Of a DNA stretch of 56,901 bases, positions 18,380-27,743 are shown in pieces. The first letter of the stretch is position 1. The number at the start of each line of letters is the position of its first letter. The position numbers were made by a program, and so were the translations under genes. The stretch is from positions 1 to 56,901 of the forward strand of contig CACNWH010000006.1 of assembly GCA_902624105.1 (NCBI GenBank), read 5' to 3'. The notes under the pieces are model-generated. The model was not told where the DNA came from. It ran no database searches and worked only from the letters and a program-made list of their open reading frames with translations. Source of the DNA: an uncultured Prochlorococcus sp. (GTDB lineage Bacteria > Cyanobacteriota > Cyanobacteriia > PCC-6307 > Cyanobiaceae).

Positions 18380-18395
18380 ATTCGGCTTTCCCCAC
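18380..18395 (+). promoter_or_regulatory. K-box-like sequence upstream of groL
   Basis: The 16-base ATTCGGCTTTCCCCAC resembles the K-box described for cyanobacterial groE genes (GTTCGG-NNAN-CCNNAC), differing at the first base and at the fixed A. It lies 66 bases before the groL ATG. A TAGAAT at 18434-18439 could be the -10. No CIRCE-type inverted repeat is present. The consensus is recalled from literature; the assignment is tentative. Confidence 0.35.
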
Positions 18396-18461
18396 TTATC
18401 TCACTATTTTAAAGCATATTTTCTGTGGGAAATTAGAATAAGAAAATATAATTAGTAAAAA

Positions 18462-20102
18462 ATGCCAAAGCAATTAAGTTTTTCAGATGAATCGCGCGAA
18501 TCTTTAGAAAAAGGAGTAAACATAGTTGCAAATGCTGTAAAAGTAACACTTGGACCTAAAGCAAAAAATGTTGTGATTGAGAGAAAATTTGGTGCTCCAG
18601 ATGTAGTAAGAGATGGTTCTACGGTTGCTAAAGAGATCGATATTGAAAATTCTTTCGCTAATTTAGGAGCGAAATTAATAGAACAAGTTGCATCTAAAAC
18701 TAAAGAGAAAGCAGGAGATGGTACAACAACTGCAACAGTTTTAACTCAAAAGATGGTACAAGAAGGGTTAAAAAATATTGCTGCTGGTGCAAACCCCATT
18801 GAAATTAAGAAAGGAATGAAAATTGCCTTAAATCATGTCCTAAAGATACTAAAAGATAAGAGCATTCAAATAGGTGGTGCTGATATTGCAAAAGTAGCTA
18901 CTGTTAGTGCTGGTGGAGATGAGGAAATAGGATTAATCATTACTAAAGCAATGGATATTGTTACTTCAGACGGAGTTATTACTGTAGAAGAATCTCAATC
19001 ATTAGAAACTGAATTAGATATTACTGAAGGCATGTCTTTTGACAGAGGTTATAGTTCACCTTACTTAGTAACCGATCAAGAAAGACAGATATGTGAGCTC
19101 GTAAATCCAAAAATATTAATTACTGATCAGAAAATATCGAACTTAAATAATCTTGTTCCTATTCTTGAAGAGATTCAAAAATCAGGTGAACCATTTCTAA
19201 TTCTTGCAGAGGATATTGAAGGCGAAGCTCTTACAACTCTTGTATTAAATAAAAATGCAGGAGTTTTAAATGTATCTGCAGTCAGAGCACCTTCCTTTGG
19301 AGAGAGAAGAAAAGCAGCACTTGAAGATATTGCAATACTTACTGGCGGCAATTTAATTAGTGAAGATAAGTCTATGTCTCTCGAAAAAGTAACTTTAAAT
19401 GATCTTGGGAAAGCTAGAAAAGTCACCATAACTAAAGATAAAACTACAATTGTTGCTTTTGAAGATACAAAAGATCTTGTGAAAGCAAGGGTTGAGAAGT
19501 TAAAAAATGAAGTAGAAATAACTGATTCTGATTATGATAAAGACAAAATTAATGAAAGGATAGCAAAACTCTCTGGAGGGGTCGCCTTAATAAAAGTTGG
19601 AGCTGCTACAGAGACTGAAATGAAGTATAAAAAATTAAGAATAGAGGATTCATTAAATGCTACAAGGGCAGCCATTGAAGAAGGTGTAGTCTCTGGAGGA
19701 GGACAAACATTAATTGAACTTTCAGAGCATCTTGAAAGTCTAAATGAAAATTTAGAATCAGACCAGAAAACAGGTCTTGATATAGTTGCAAAAGCACTTC
19801 AAGAGCCTGCCAAACAGATCGCAAAAAATGCGGGGTTCAATGGAGAAGTCGTTGTAGCCGATATTAAGAGGTTAAAAAAAGGATTCAATGTAGTTACTGG
19901 AAAGTACGAAGATCTTAATGAGTCAGGAATTATAGATCCTTCAAAAGTACTTCGTTTATCTCTTGAAGATGCTGTCTCAATTGCCTCTATGCTCTTAACA
20001 ACAGAAGTGTCAGTCGCAGATATTCCCGAACCAGAGACACCAGCTCCTGCAGGAGATCCTATGGGCGGAATGGGCGGAATGGGAATGCCTGGAATGATGT
20101 AG
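18462..20102 (+). CDS. groL: 60 kDa chaperonin GroEL, copy without adjacent groES
   Basis: A 546-residue group I chaperonin. Family features are intact: DGTTTATVL near residue 87, the apical-domain stretches [11 protein letters not shown] and [12 protein letters not shown], and [13 protein letters not shown] in the equatorial domain. The C terminus ends in GGM repeats. No groES lies upstream; the preceding gene is an unrelated small ORF on the other strand. Cyanobacteria usually carry two groEL genes, one with groES and one alone, and this is the stand-alone type. It would refold stressed proteins, using a GroES encoded elsewhere. It converges with the ABC-2 permease gene. Confidence 0.96.
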   Translation: MPKQLSFSDESRESLEKGVNIVANAVKVTLGPKAKNVVIERKFGAPDVVRDGSTVAKEIDIENSFANLGAKLIEQVASKTKEKAGDGTTTATVLTQKMVQEGLKNIAAGANPIEIKKGMKIALNHVLKILKDKSIQIGGADIAKVATVSAGGDEEIGLIITKAMDIVTSDGVITVEESQSLETELDITEGMSFDRGYSSPYLVTDQERQICELVNPKILITDQKISNLNNLVPILEEIQKSGEPFLILAEDIEGEALTTLVLNKNAGVLNVSAVRAPSFGERRKAALEDIAILTGGNLISEDKSMSLEKVTLNDLGKARKVTITKDKTTIVAFEDTKDLVKARVEKLKNEVEITDSDYDKDKINERIAKLSGGVALIKVGAATETEMKYKKLRIEDSLNATRAAIEEGVVSGGGQTLIELSEHLESLNENLESDQKTGLDIVAKALQEPAKQIAKNAGFNGEVVVADIKRLKKGFNVVTGKYEDLNESGIIDPSKVLRLSLEDAVSIASMLLTTEVSVADIPEPETPAPAGDPMGGMGGMGMPGMM

Positions 20103-20149
20103 ATCGCTTTGTTTATTCGATATTAAAAATTCTTAAATAAACTTTTTTT

Positions 20150-20974
20150 CTAAGTTAATTTTTTATTTAATAATGGCCTGATAATCACTAAAGATAAAAT
20201 TGTTAAAAGAAATAATAAACTAATACAATTTCTACAGGTTAAATCACCATAAGGTGCATTTAAAGCTACCAAATCTAAATTAAAATTTGAAGAATATGCA
20301 ATTCTTATTGGCTCAATTGCAAAAGTTAACGGATTAAATGATGCAATCCATCCTAACCAAGAAGGCATGAAGGATATTGGAGCTAATGCTGTACTTGCGA
20401 ATAGGAGAGGTAAATTAACAACAAAAATGAGCGCAATTAGTTCTATATGACCTGGGAGAACAAAAGCTAAACATAAACTAATTGAAGTTACGAATAAAAC
20501 CAATAAAATTAAAGTAGCGAAAACGATACCTAATCCTAAAAAGTTAGGAAATCCATAACCTAATAAAAAGGAAATAAACATAATTGCCAAGCTTTGAACA
20601 AAACTAAGTATTGTGATATAAAAAAAAGAAGATAGTACTATGGATAAACGACTAGTAAGAGGGGCTACTAATAATCTATTTAGGAATCCAAATTCTCTAT
20701 CAAACATAAGAGGTAATCCAGAATTTAATGCTCCACTAAAAGCTGTAAAAACTATCAATCCAGCTCCTAAGAAATTCCCATAGGAATCTACACCAGGTAA
20801 GAAATCTTTTGGGGCGTTTGCAAATAAAGCTCCAAACAAGAATAGCCAAATAATTGGCTGTAATATTCCTGCAAAAAATGTTGAAGGTCTTCTTTTTAAT
20901 TGAATAAATAATCTCTTAGTTAAAGCAGCCGTCTCCTGATAAAGGAATATAAAATTATATTGTTGTATTTCCAT
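20150..20974 (-). CDS. ABC-2 type exporter permease
   Basis: A 274-residue membrane protein with about six transmembrane segments, of the ABC-2 (DrrB/NodJ-like) type: ILQPIIWLFLFGALF early, FDREFGFLNRLLVAPLTS in the coupling loop, and SFNPLTFAIEPIR near the C terminus. It follows the ATPase gene at 21030-22046 by 55 bases, forming a two-gene exporter. The pair sits downstream of ctaA-ctaB on the same strand, so a link to haem A/O or oxidase assembly is possible but unproven. The substrate is unknown. Confidence 0.88.
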   Translation of the reverse strand: MEIQQYNFIFLYQETAALTKRLFIQLKRRPSTFFAGILQPIIWLFLFGALFANAPKDFLPGVDSYGNFLGAGLIVFTAFSGALNSGLPLMFDREFGFLNRLLVAPLTSRLSIVLSSFFYITILSFVQSLAIMFISFLLGYGFPNFLGLGIVFATLILLVLFVTSISLCLAFVLPGHIELIALIFVVNLPLLFASTALAPISFMPSWLGWIASFNPLTFAIEPIRIAYSSNFNLDLVALNAPYGDLTCRNCISLLFLLTILSLVIIRPLLNKKLT

Positions 20975-21029
20975 GAATAGTTAATTTTATAAATTTATTA
21001 TAAGTAAATGATATACCTAAAATATTAAA

Positions 21030-22046
21030 TTACCTCATAGATTGTTTTGATTCTTTTTTGAGATCTCTTTTACCTGTCATATACAATTCTGCATCTTGAA
21101 GAGTTTTTCCTGTAGCTTGAAGATATACATCATCAAGACTAGGTTGGCTTTGAGATAAAGAAAATATTTTAAATTTTGAAAATGCTAATTCTACTTTTAA
21201 TTTTGAAATTAAATCTTTATCTCTATCTGCAATAAAGTTTAAAGAATAACCTTGTGAGGCATTAATTACAATTTGGCTTATCCCATCAATTTTTTCTAAT
21301 ATTTTTCTTACTTTTTCGGATTCAAGAGAATCACTAAATTCACGAACTTTTAATATTATTCTGTCTCCTCCAAACTTATTTTTTAATTGAGTGGGGTTGC
21401 CTTGATCAATTATTTTCCCATCATTTATTATTACAACATTATCAGCTAATTTATCAATCTCATCAAGATAATGGCTACTTAAAATTATTGTCATCCCATC
21501 TTTCTTTAAATCATTTAATAATCCCCATATAATATTTCTACTTTCAATATCTAGACCAACCGTTGGTTCATCAAGTATTAAAACTTTTGGCAAATGTAAA
21601 AGTCCAGCTGCTAAATCAATTCTTCTTTTCATCCCTCCAGAATAAGTTCCGCATTTTCTATCAATCCAATTTTGCATATCTAATTGATTAATTAATAATT
21701 CAATTCTTTTTAATTTATTAGATTGGTCTATATGGTATAAATCCGCTTGAAAATCTAACAGCTCTCTTCCAGTGAGTATCTTATCAAGGGCTATTTCTTG
21801 AGCCACATATCCAATTAATTCTCTAATTTTCCTTGGTTCTTTAATTACATCTATATTATTTATTTTTATGGTTCCCTCATCTGGAGAAATCAAAGTTGCT
21901 AAAGTCCTTAATAAAGTTGTTTTACCAGCTCCATTAGGGCCTAAGATTCCAAATAAACTACCTTCTGTGATGTTAATATTTATTTTCTTGAGGGCTTTAA
22001 CATCTAAATAATCTTTTGATAGATTTTGAATTTGAATTTGATTCAT
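21030..22046 (-). CDS. ABC exporter ATP-binding protein (DrrA-like)
   Basis: A 338-residue ATPase. Walker A is GPNGAGKTT, the Q-loop falls at YVAQEIALD, the signature is YSGGMKRR, Walker B is VLILDEPTVGLD, and the H-loop is in LSSHYLDE. About 100 C-terminal residues follow the ATPase core, as in DrrA-type multidrug or antibiotic exporters. It pairs with the ABC-2 permease downstream. I chose the ATG at 22046; a TTG one codon earlier is also open. It lies 21 bases after ctaB, suggesting co-transcription. Confidence 0.92.
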   Translation of the reverse strand: MNQIQIQNLSKDYLDVKALKKININITEGSLFGILGPNGAGKTTLLRTLATLISPDEGTIKINNIDVIKEPRKIRELIGYVAQEIALDKILTGRELLDFQADLYHIDQSNKLKRIELLINQLDMQNWIDRKCGTYSGGMKRRIDLAAGLLHLPKVLILDEPTVGLDIESRNIIWGLLNDLKKDGMTIILSSHYLDEIDKLADNVVIINDGKIIDQGNPTQLKNKFGGDRIILKVREFSDSLESEKVRKILEKIDGISQIVINASQGYSLNFIADRDKDLISKLKVELAFSKFKIFSLSQSQPSLDDVYLQATGKTLQDAELYMTGKRDLKKESKQSMR

Positions 22047-22067
22047 CAAAGTTGAATTTTTATTAAA

Positions 22068-23078
22068 TTAGAAATTTATTAAATAATATAATTGTGAAAA
22101 AATTGATGAGGCAATTTTTAATGTTTGTTCTTCAAATTCAACAGAAAGATTAGTTCTTGCTAATAAAAGCAAAAGGCAAATTCCAAACATATAAAGGATA
22201 GACCATCTAAATAAACCTTTGGCTAGTATTAAATCATCTGGTGAGTTTTTCAATCTATAAATCAATTGCAATAATCTAGCGTTAAATGGTATGACCATAA
22301 TTTCATATAAGAGGCCACCTTCAGGAAGTGCAAAAATACCAAAGATACTCATAACAACAGTTGCTAATCCATATTTAGAAATTGCATTAACAGTAAACGC
22401 GGAGCCTTTTACAGAAGGAAGCATAGGTATTCCCACTGATGCATAATCATCTTTGAGAAGAATAGCTAAAGCCCAGAAATGTGCAGGAGTCCATAGCATA
22501 ACCAAGCCGAAAAGCCACCATCCACTTAACCCTATATGTCCTGTAGCTGCAGATGCCCCAACTAACGGAGGTATTGCGCCTGCTACTCCACCAATAACAA
22601 TATTCTGAGTAGTTCTTGGTTTAAGGATAATGGTATAAAGCAGAACATAACTACATAAACCTAAAAGTGTTAATCCTGCAGCAAGATAATTGACACCGCT
22701 TACTAAAAGCATTGCTGCTGCCAATGTACATGAAATAGCTCCAAAGAAAACAGTATTAAATGATAATTTACCTGCTGGTAAGGCTCTACCGCTAGTTCGT
22801 TTCATATTCTTATCTAGATCCATTTCCCATAGACAATTTAGAGCGCCAGCAGCTGCAGCGGCTAGTGCTCCTCCTCCAAGAGTACAAACCAACTTAGGAG
22901 AAGACAAAGGCCACTCTTCGCTTAAAGCCATACCACCCAAAGTTGTTGCTAAAAGAAGAGGTATTAGCCTAGGTTTAGCAACCTCTAGCCATGGTGGAAG
23001 TTTTATTTTTTTCCTTGAAGGGACAACATCTTCTCTTATTGAAGGTTGAACACTTATATTTTTAAAATTACTTTTCAT
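22068..23078 (-). CDS. ctaB: haem O synthase (protohaem IX farnesyltransferase)
   Basis: A 336-residue UbiA-superfamily membrane enzyme that farnesylates protohaem to haem O. The first Asp motif is in [22 protein letters not shown], the CtaB/COX10 form of NxxxDxxxD. Further signatures are [22 protein letters not shown] and [18 protein letters not shown]. About nine transmembrane helices follow a polar N terminus of ~30 residues. The start codon overlaps the ctaA stop by one base (TAATG), indicating translational coupling. It supplies the haem for the CtaCDE oxidase encoded divergently. Confidence 0.96.
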   Translation of the reverse strand: MKSNFKNISVQPSIREDVVPSRKKIKLPPWLEVAKPRLIPLLLATTLGGMALSEEWPLSSPKLVCTLGGGALAAAAAGALNCLWEMDLDKNMKRTSGRALPAGKLSFNTVFFGAISCTLAAAMLLVSGVNYLAAGLTLLGLCSYVLLYTIILKPRTTQNIVIGGVAGAIPPLVGASAATGHIGLSGWWLFGLVMLWTPAHFWALAILLKDDYASVGIPMLPSVKGSAFTVNAISKYGLATVVMSIFGIFALPEGGLLYEIMVIPFNARLLQLIYRLKNSPDDLILAKGLFRWSILYMFGICLLLLLARTNLSVEFEEQTLKIASSIFSQLYYLINF

Positions 23079-24013
23079 TAGTTGAAACTTAAAATTACAT
23101 TATTTTTAGTTGAATTAAATAGTATATTTTCTGAAGAATTTTTAAATATTAAAGTCGATAGCGTTGCAACTAGTAAGGAAGCCACAATTTGATGACTAAT
23201 AATTATGAGAGGTTCATTCAAGTTTGTTTTTAAACTTAGTACACCCAAAGTTATTTGAGATAATAAAAGTAAGAAAGCTGAAATTAGAGCTTTCCAATTA
23301 TTTTTAAATAAATCAAATTTTAAAAATGAAACCAATAATATTGACATTATTGAAATAAAAACAGGAATTGCGAATAATTTATGAGAATTTAATACGATAC
23401 AGTTTTGATTCAAGGATAAACATAGGTGCGCTGACCATGTTGAAGAAAGTCTTACTCCAATAACTGATTGAACTAAGGTAAGAAAAAGAGGTATTGATAA
23501 AAGAAATTTCCACCAAAGAATGTTTTTAGCCATTGCATTATTTATTAAAGCTTGATTCACATAAATAGCTGTAATTAAAATAATAAATGCAATTAAAAGA
23601 TGACTCATTACAGAGATAGAGGAAAGCATATTGATAACTGTTAGTGCTCCTAATGTCCCTTGCAAAATAATTAAAAAAACTAAAAAAGAATATATCGTTG
23701 GTAACCAATTGGGCAAGAATTTTCTCCAGAGAAAAGATAATGTGAATTGAGTAACAATTAAAACACCAACTAAAAAGGCATCTAATCTATGAAACCATTC
23801 GAGAAATACTCTCAAATTCATATGGGTAAGAGGTAAAAAAGTTCCATAACATAAGGGCCAGTCAGGACAAGCAAGTCCTGCCTCCATAACCCTTGTTGCG
23901 CTTCCGATTGCAATTAGAGCTATTATTGCAAGTACAGTATGATTGCCCAGCTTAAGCAATGAACATTTACATTTTTTTTGATTAATTTCGAATTGATTCA
24001 AGAAATTAAACAT
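23078..24013 (-). CDS. ctaA: haem A synthase
   Basis: A 311-residue membrane protein of the CtaA/COX15 family, which oxidises haem O to haem A for cytochrome c oxidase. The conserved extracytoplasmic [12 protein letters not shown] lies just after the first helix and is followed by [17 protein letters not shown], which holds haem-ligating His residues. A second pair is expected in the C-terminal half ([10 protein letters not shown] and ISHQIVASL). It has about eight helices. The gene starts at an ATG and faces away from ctaC across a 242-base regulatory gap. Confidence 0.94.
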   Translation of the reverse strand: MFNFLNQFEINQKKCKCSLLKLGNHTVLAIIALIAIGSATRVMEAGLACPDWPLCYGTFLPLTHMNLRVFLEWFHRLDAFLVGVLIVTQFTLSFLWRKFLPNWLPTIYSFLVFLIILQGTLGALTVINMLSSISVMSHLLIAFIILITAIYVNQALINNAMAKNILWWKFLLSIPLFLTLVQSVIGVRLSSTWSAHLCLSLNQNCIVLNSHKLFAIPVFISIMSILLVSFLKFDLFKNNWKALISAFLLLLSQITLGVLSLKTNLNEPLIIISHQIVASLLVATLSTLIFKNSSENILFNSTKNNVILSFN

Positions 24014-24044
24014 ATTATTTTGAATACTAATTTAATTTTTAAAG

Positions 24045-24073
24045 ACAAACATTAATAAAAACTGAATGTTTGT
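24045..24073. repeat. inverted repeat in the ctaA/ctaC divergent promoter region
   Basis: The 9-base arms ACAAACATT (24045-24053) and AATGTTTGT (24065-24073) are perfect reverse complements separated by 11 bases. They lie 32 bases upstream of the ctaA start and about 180 bases upstream of ctaC. The placement suits an operator shared by both directions or an RNA hairpin in the ctaA leader. Visible in sequence; function inferred. Confidence 0.45.
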
Positions 24074-24255
24074 TATTTACTTTATTTTTTAATAAAAAAT
24101 TGTACTTTCCTAACAAAAATTCGATAAAAGTAACTTTACTTACATATTTTTCTTCTAATTATTAAGAAGTTATGAATTTATAGAATATTCCTTAAACAAA
24201 TAATGCAAAAATTTTAAAAGGTAATATTGTGAAAATATAAATTAATTAATAAAAA

Positions 24256-25053
24256 TTGTTAAATAAATCTTATTATTTAATTCTTATTATTTCGATCATA
24301 ATTGGTATATCATTTTGGATCGGTTTTAATGTAAATTTACTTCCTGAAGAAGCTAGTATTAATGCCCCTATATATGATGAATTATTTAAAATACTTTTCA
24401 TTATTGGATTAATATTATTTATAGGTATGACAGCTTTAGTAATATATAGCTTATTTAAATTTAGAAAAAAAGAAGGGGAATTTGGAGATGGAATTGCATT
24501 AGAGGGAAATTTAAGCTTAGAAATAATATGGACTGTAATTCCATCAATTATTGTTTTATTTGTAGGTATTTATAGTTATAACATTTATGACCGAATGGGA
24601 GGAATGAATGAGTTAAATCATAACCATCATAACCTAAATACAAATTCTGAAAAAATATGGGCAGGAATAAGTCAAGGTAATAATAGCAATTCCGGTTTAG
24701 GTGAAACTGCTATAGAAGTATCAGCAATGCAATTCGCATTCTTATTTAATTACCCGCAAGGAGAATTTATCTCGGGAGAATTACACGTACCAGTTGATCA
24801 ACAAATTTCAATAAAAATGGAATCCAAAGATGTAATTCATGCTTTTTGGATTCCTGAATTCAGAATTAAACAAGATATAATTCCTGGTCAGCCTACTATT
24901 TTAAATTTTACGCCAACAAAGATAGGCAAATATCCAATTATTTGTGCCGAACTTTGTGGTCCTTACCATGGAGGAATGAGAGCTTCAATAATTGTTGAAG
25001 ACAAATCTGACTATGAGAGATGGTTTAACCAAAATAACAAAACAAACTTATAA
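24256..25053 (+). CDS. ctaC: cytochrome c oxidase subunit II
   Basis: A 265-residue subunit that receives electrons at the CuA site. Two N-terminal transmembrane segments (about residues 5-25 and 44-68) precede the soluble cupredoxin domain. The CuA ligands are visible: H in VIHAFW, and C230, E232, C234, H238 and M241 in CAELCGPYHGGM. An Asn/His-rich insert lies between the helices and the cupredoxin domain (NHNHHNLNTN). The start codon is TTG at 24256. It is the first gene of the ctaCDE operon, with ctaD beginning 2 bases after it. Confidence 0.97.
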   Translation: MLNKSYYLILIISIIIGISFWIGFNVNLLPEEASINAPIYDELFKILFIIGLILFIGMTALVIYSLFKFRKKEGEFGDGIALEGNLSLEIIWTVIPSIIVLFVGIYSYNIYDRMGGMNELNHNHHNLNTNSEKIWAGISQGNNSNSGLGETAIEVSAMQFAFLFNYPQGEFISGELHVPVDQQISIKMESKDVIHAFWIPEFRIKQDIIPGQPTILNFTPTKIGKYPIICAELCGPYHGGMRASIIVEDKSDYERWFNQNNKTNL

Positions 25054-25055
25054 AA

Positions 25056-26675
25056 ATGACAATTTTAATTGATAAACAAGCTAAGGTAAAAGAAAGTTTC
25101 CAACCGAAAGGTTTTCTAAGATATTTCAGTTTTAGCCTAGACCACAAGGTAATTGGTATTCAATATTTGGTTTGTGGTTTTCTCTTTTATTTAGTTGGAG
25201 GAACTCTTGCAAGTGCAATAAGAATAGAGCTAATAAGCCCTCTATCAGACTTTTTACCAAGGGATGTTTATAATCAGATCCTAACTCTCCATGGGACAAT
25301 TATGATTTTCCTATGGATTGTGCCTGTAGTAAATGGTGCCTTTGGGAATTATTTAATACCTTTTTACGTAGGCGCCAGAGATATGGCTTTCCCAAGGTTA
25401 AATGCAGTTGCTTTTTGGTTAATTCCACCATCAGGTTTAATGCTAATAGCAAGTTATTTTATTGAAGGTGCCTCTCAATCAGGCTGGACGGCATACCCTC
25501 CTTTAAGCATAACGACACCTCAATCTGGACAAATAATTTGGATATTGAGCGTTTTACTTCTTGGTGGTAGTTCTATTTTTGGTGGCATAAACTTCATAGT
25601 TACAATTTTAAAATTAAGAAGACCAGGATTAAAACTTATGAATTTACCCATGTATTGCTGGGCAATGCTAGGGACAAGTATTTTAGTCGTTTTATCAACT
25701 CCTGTTTTAGCAGGAACTTTAATATTACTTAGTTTTGATATTGTTGCACACACTGGATTCTTCAATCCTGCTCTTGGAGGTAATGTTGTTGTTTACCAGC
25801 ATTTATTTTGGTTTTATTCTCATCCTGCTGTTTACATAATGGTTCTTCCCGCGTTTGGATTGGTGAGTGAAATACTTCCCATACATTGCAGAAAACCACT
25901 TTTTGGATACACAACTATGGTCTTTTCAATTATGGGCATAGTTATCCTTGGTTTAGTTGTTTGGGCTCATCACATGTTTACAAGTGGGACACCTCCTTGG
26001 ATGAGATTATTTTTTACAATAGCCACAGCGTTTATTGCCGTTCCTACTGGAATAAAATTTTTTAACTGGGTTGCCACAATGTGGGGAGGGAAAATCTCTC
26101 TAAATAGTGCAATGTTATTTTCATGTGGATTCATAATAAATTTTGTATTTGGAGGTATAACTGGTGTTGCTCTTGCACAAGTTCCTTTTGATATCCATGT
26201 ACATGATACTTATTTTGTAGTTGCACATTTTCATTACATTGTTTATGGAGGCTCAGTATTTGTTATATTTTCATCAATTTATCACTGGTATCCAAAAGTA
26301 GTAGGCAAATTGTTAAATGAGACTTTAGGTTATTTACATTTTGCTCTGACCTTCATTGGATTTAATTTATGTTTCGCCCCACAACACTGGCTTGGATTAA
26401 ATGGAATGCCAAGAAGGGTTGCCGAATATGATCCACAATTTCAATTCGTAAATCAAATCAGTAGTCTTGGAGCCTTATTTATGGCAATTAGCACTATACC
26501 TTTTCTAATTAATGTATTCATAAGCATCAAAAAAGGTAAAATCGCAGGAAATAATCCATGGAATGGTCTTACCCCAGAATGGTTAACTACTTCCCCTCCT
26601 CCTGTAGAAAATTGGGAAGGAGAGGCCCCGTTGGTAAATGAACCTTATGGATATGGAAAAGATTATCACTCATGA
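25056..26675 (+). CDS. ctaD: cytochrome c oxidase subunit I
   Basis: A 539-residue haem-copper oxidase core with about 12 helices, reducing O2 to water. The haem a ligands are H79 and H393, the haem a3 ligand is H391, and the CuB ligands are H256, H305 and H306. The H256-Y260 pair is the expected cross-link. The usual Glu after HP (HPEV) is Ala here and is preceded by YS (FWFYSHPAVY), which places the enzyme in the A2 proton-path subtype. It lies between ctaC and ctaE in one operon. The oxidase acts as the respiratory end of the thylakoid or cytoplasmic membrane chain. Confidence 0.98.
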   Translation: MTILIDKQAKVKESFQPKGFLRYFSFSLDHKVIGIQYLVCGFLFYLVGGTLASAIRIELISPLSDFLPRDVYNQILTLHGTIMIFLWIVPVVNGAFGNYLIPFYVGARDMAFPRLNAVAFWLIPPSGLMLIASYFIEGASQSGWTAYPPLSITTPQSGQIIWILSVLLLGGSSIFGGINFIVTILKLRRPGLKLMNLPMYCWAMLGTSILVVLSTPVLAGTLILLSFDIVAHTGFFNPALGGNVVVYQHLFWFYSHPAVYIMVLPAFGLVSEILPIHCRKPLFGYTTMVFSIMGIVILGLVVWAHHMFTSGTPPWMRLFFTIATAFIAVPTGIKFFNWVATMWGGKISLNSAMLFSCGFIINFVFGGITGVALAQVPFDIHVHDTYFVVAHFHYIVYGGSVFVIFSSIYHWYPKVVGKLLNETLGYLHFALTFIGFNLCFAPQHWLGLNGMPRRVAEYDPQFQFVNQISSLGALFMAISTIPFLINVFISIKKGKIAGNNPWNGLTPEWLTTSPPPVENWEGEAPLVNEPYGYGKDYHS

Positions 26676-26693
26676 CAAAAAACTTTAAATAAT

Positions 26694-27296
26694 ATGACAA
26701 TACTAAATAGTTCTAATGAGATTAAAAAAGAAGGTGATGATCTAATTAATCATCACGAGGACTTTAGAATTTTTGGTCTAATAATTTTCTTAATCGCAGA
26801 TGGAATGACCTTTGCGGGATTTTTTGCAGCTTACCTTACATATAAAGCTGTAAATCCATTACCAGAAGGATCAGTGTATGAACTTGAACTCGCAATTCCA
26901 ACCTTAAATACTTTTCTTTTACTTATTAGCAGCGCAACCTTTCATAAGGCAGGGAAAGCTCTTTTTAATAAAAAAAACGTTGTCTCACAAAAGTGGCTAT
27001 TAATAACTGCTTTATTAGGAATTATTTTTTTAGTATGTCAACTTTTTGAGTACTTTAACCTGCCATTTGGCCTCACCGATAATTTATTTGCTAGCACTTT
27101 CTACGCTTTAACTGGTTTTCATGGTTTACACGTTACTCTTGGAACATTAATGATACTTATAATTTCATGGCAAACAAGAATTAACGGGGGAAGAATTACT
27201 TATAAGAATATGTTTCCCTTAGAAGCAGTTGAGTTATATTGGCATTTTGTTGATGGTATTTGGGTTATTTTGTTCATTATTCTTTATCTTTACTGA
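26694..27296 (+). CDS. ctaE: cytochrome c oxidase subunit III
   Basis: A 200-residue membrane protein with about five helices, of the short bacterial form. Conserved segments include FLIADGMTFAGFFAAYLTYK near the N terminus, ALTGFHGLHVTLGTLMI with the family His residues, and the C-terminal VELYWHFVDGIWVILFI. Subunit III stabilises subunit I and its proton uptake path. It follows ctaD by 18 bases. The gene after it, on the same strand, encodes an AbrB-like regulator. Confidence 0.97.
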   Translation: MTILNSSNEIKKEGDDLINHHEDFRIFGLIIFLIADGMTFAGFFAAYLTYKAVNPLPEGSVYELELAIPTLNTFLLLISSATFHKAGKALFNKKNVVSQKWLLITALLGIIFLVCQLFEYFNLPFGLTDNLFASTFYALTGFHGLHVTLGTLMILIISWQTRINGGRITYKNMFPLEAVELYWHFVDGIWVILFIILYLY

Positions 27297-27384
27297 TAAT
27301 TATTATTAATTTATCAATATATTTTTTATATAATTTAAATACCACAATTATGATTATTAACATGAATATCAAATTGATTAAATA

Positions 27385-27741
27385 ATGCTTGTAGGAAAAG
27401 AGCTACTAGAAAAATCAAAATTATTAAGTAAAAAATCAGAAGAGGATATCGCTAGAGAATGTGGATATATTGGACCAAGTGGAAGAGTTTTAAGGAAGAG
27501 TTTTTACAGAGCTTATATTGAAGCAAAATATGGTAAATTATCGAAAAAAATTGGAACAAAAAAATCTGGTAATAGATCCTTAAGGGGTAGGCAAGCAGAA
27601 TTTAAAACCAAGGTTCATGGGAACGGAAATATTTTAATAGGAAATTCTTATACAAAAAGGTTAGGTTTAATTCCAGGGCAAGAATTTCAAATTCTTATCA
27701 AAAAAGAATCAAAAATCATACACCTCATACCTATTAAATAA
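27385..27741 (+). CDS. AbrB-like transcriptional regulator (cyAbrB type)
   Basis: A 118-residue basic protein. The N terminus MLVGKELLEKSKLLSKKSEEDIARECGY matches the cyanobacteria-specific AbrB (cyAbrB) family. The C-terminal ~50 residues form a swapped-hairpin-like DNA-binding unit (GNGNILIGNSYTKRLGLIPGQEFQI). cyAbrB proteins regulate carbon/nitrogen and redox genes in other cyanobacteria. It is encoded 88 bases after ctaE in the same direction, with a TATAATT-type sequence in the gap suggesting its own promoter. It converges with ribE, 2 bases away. Confidence 0.85.
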   Translation: MLVGKELLEKSKLLSKKSEEDIARECGYIGPSGRVLRKSFYRAYIEAKYGKLSKKIGTKKSGNRSLRGRQAEFKTKVHGNGNILIGNSYTKRLGLIPGQEFQILIKKESKIIHLIPIK

Positions 27742-27743
27742 AT

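Noticed and set aside
18344-18461. CIRCE operator upstream of groL
   Set aside because: I found no TTAGCACTC-type inverted repeat; only the K-box-like motif is suggestive.
22690-23049. Plus-strand frame of 119 residues inside ctaB
   Set aside because: It is antisense to a conserved gene, and the product is Ala/Pro-rich with no motif.
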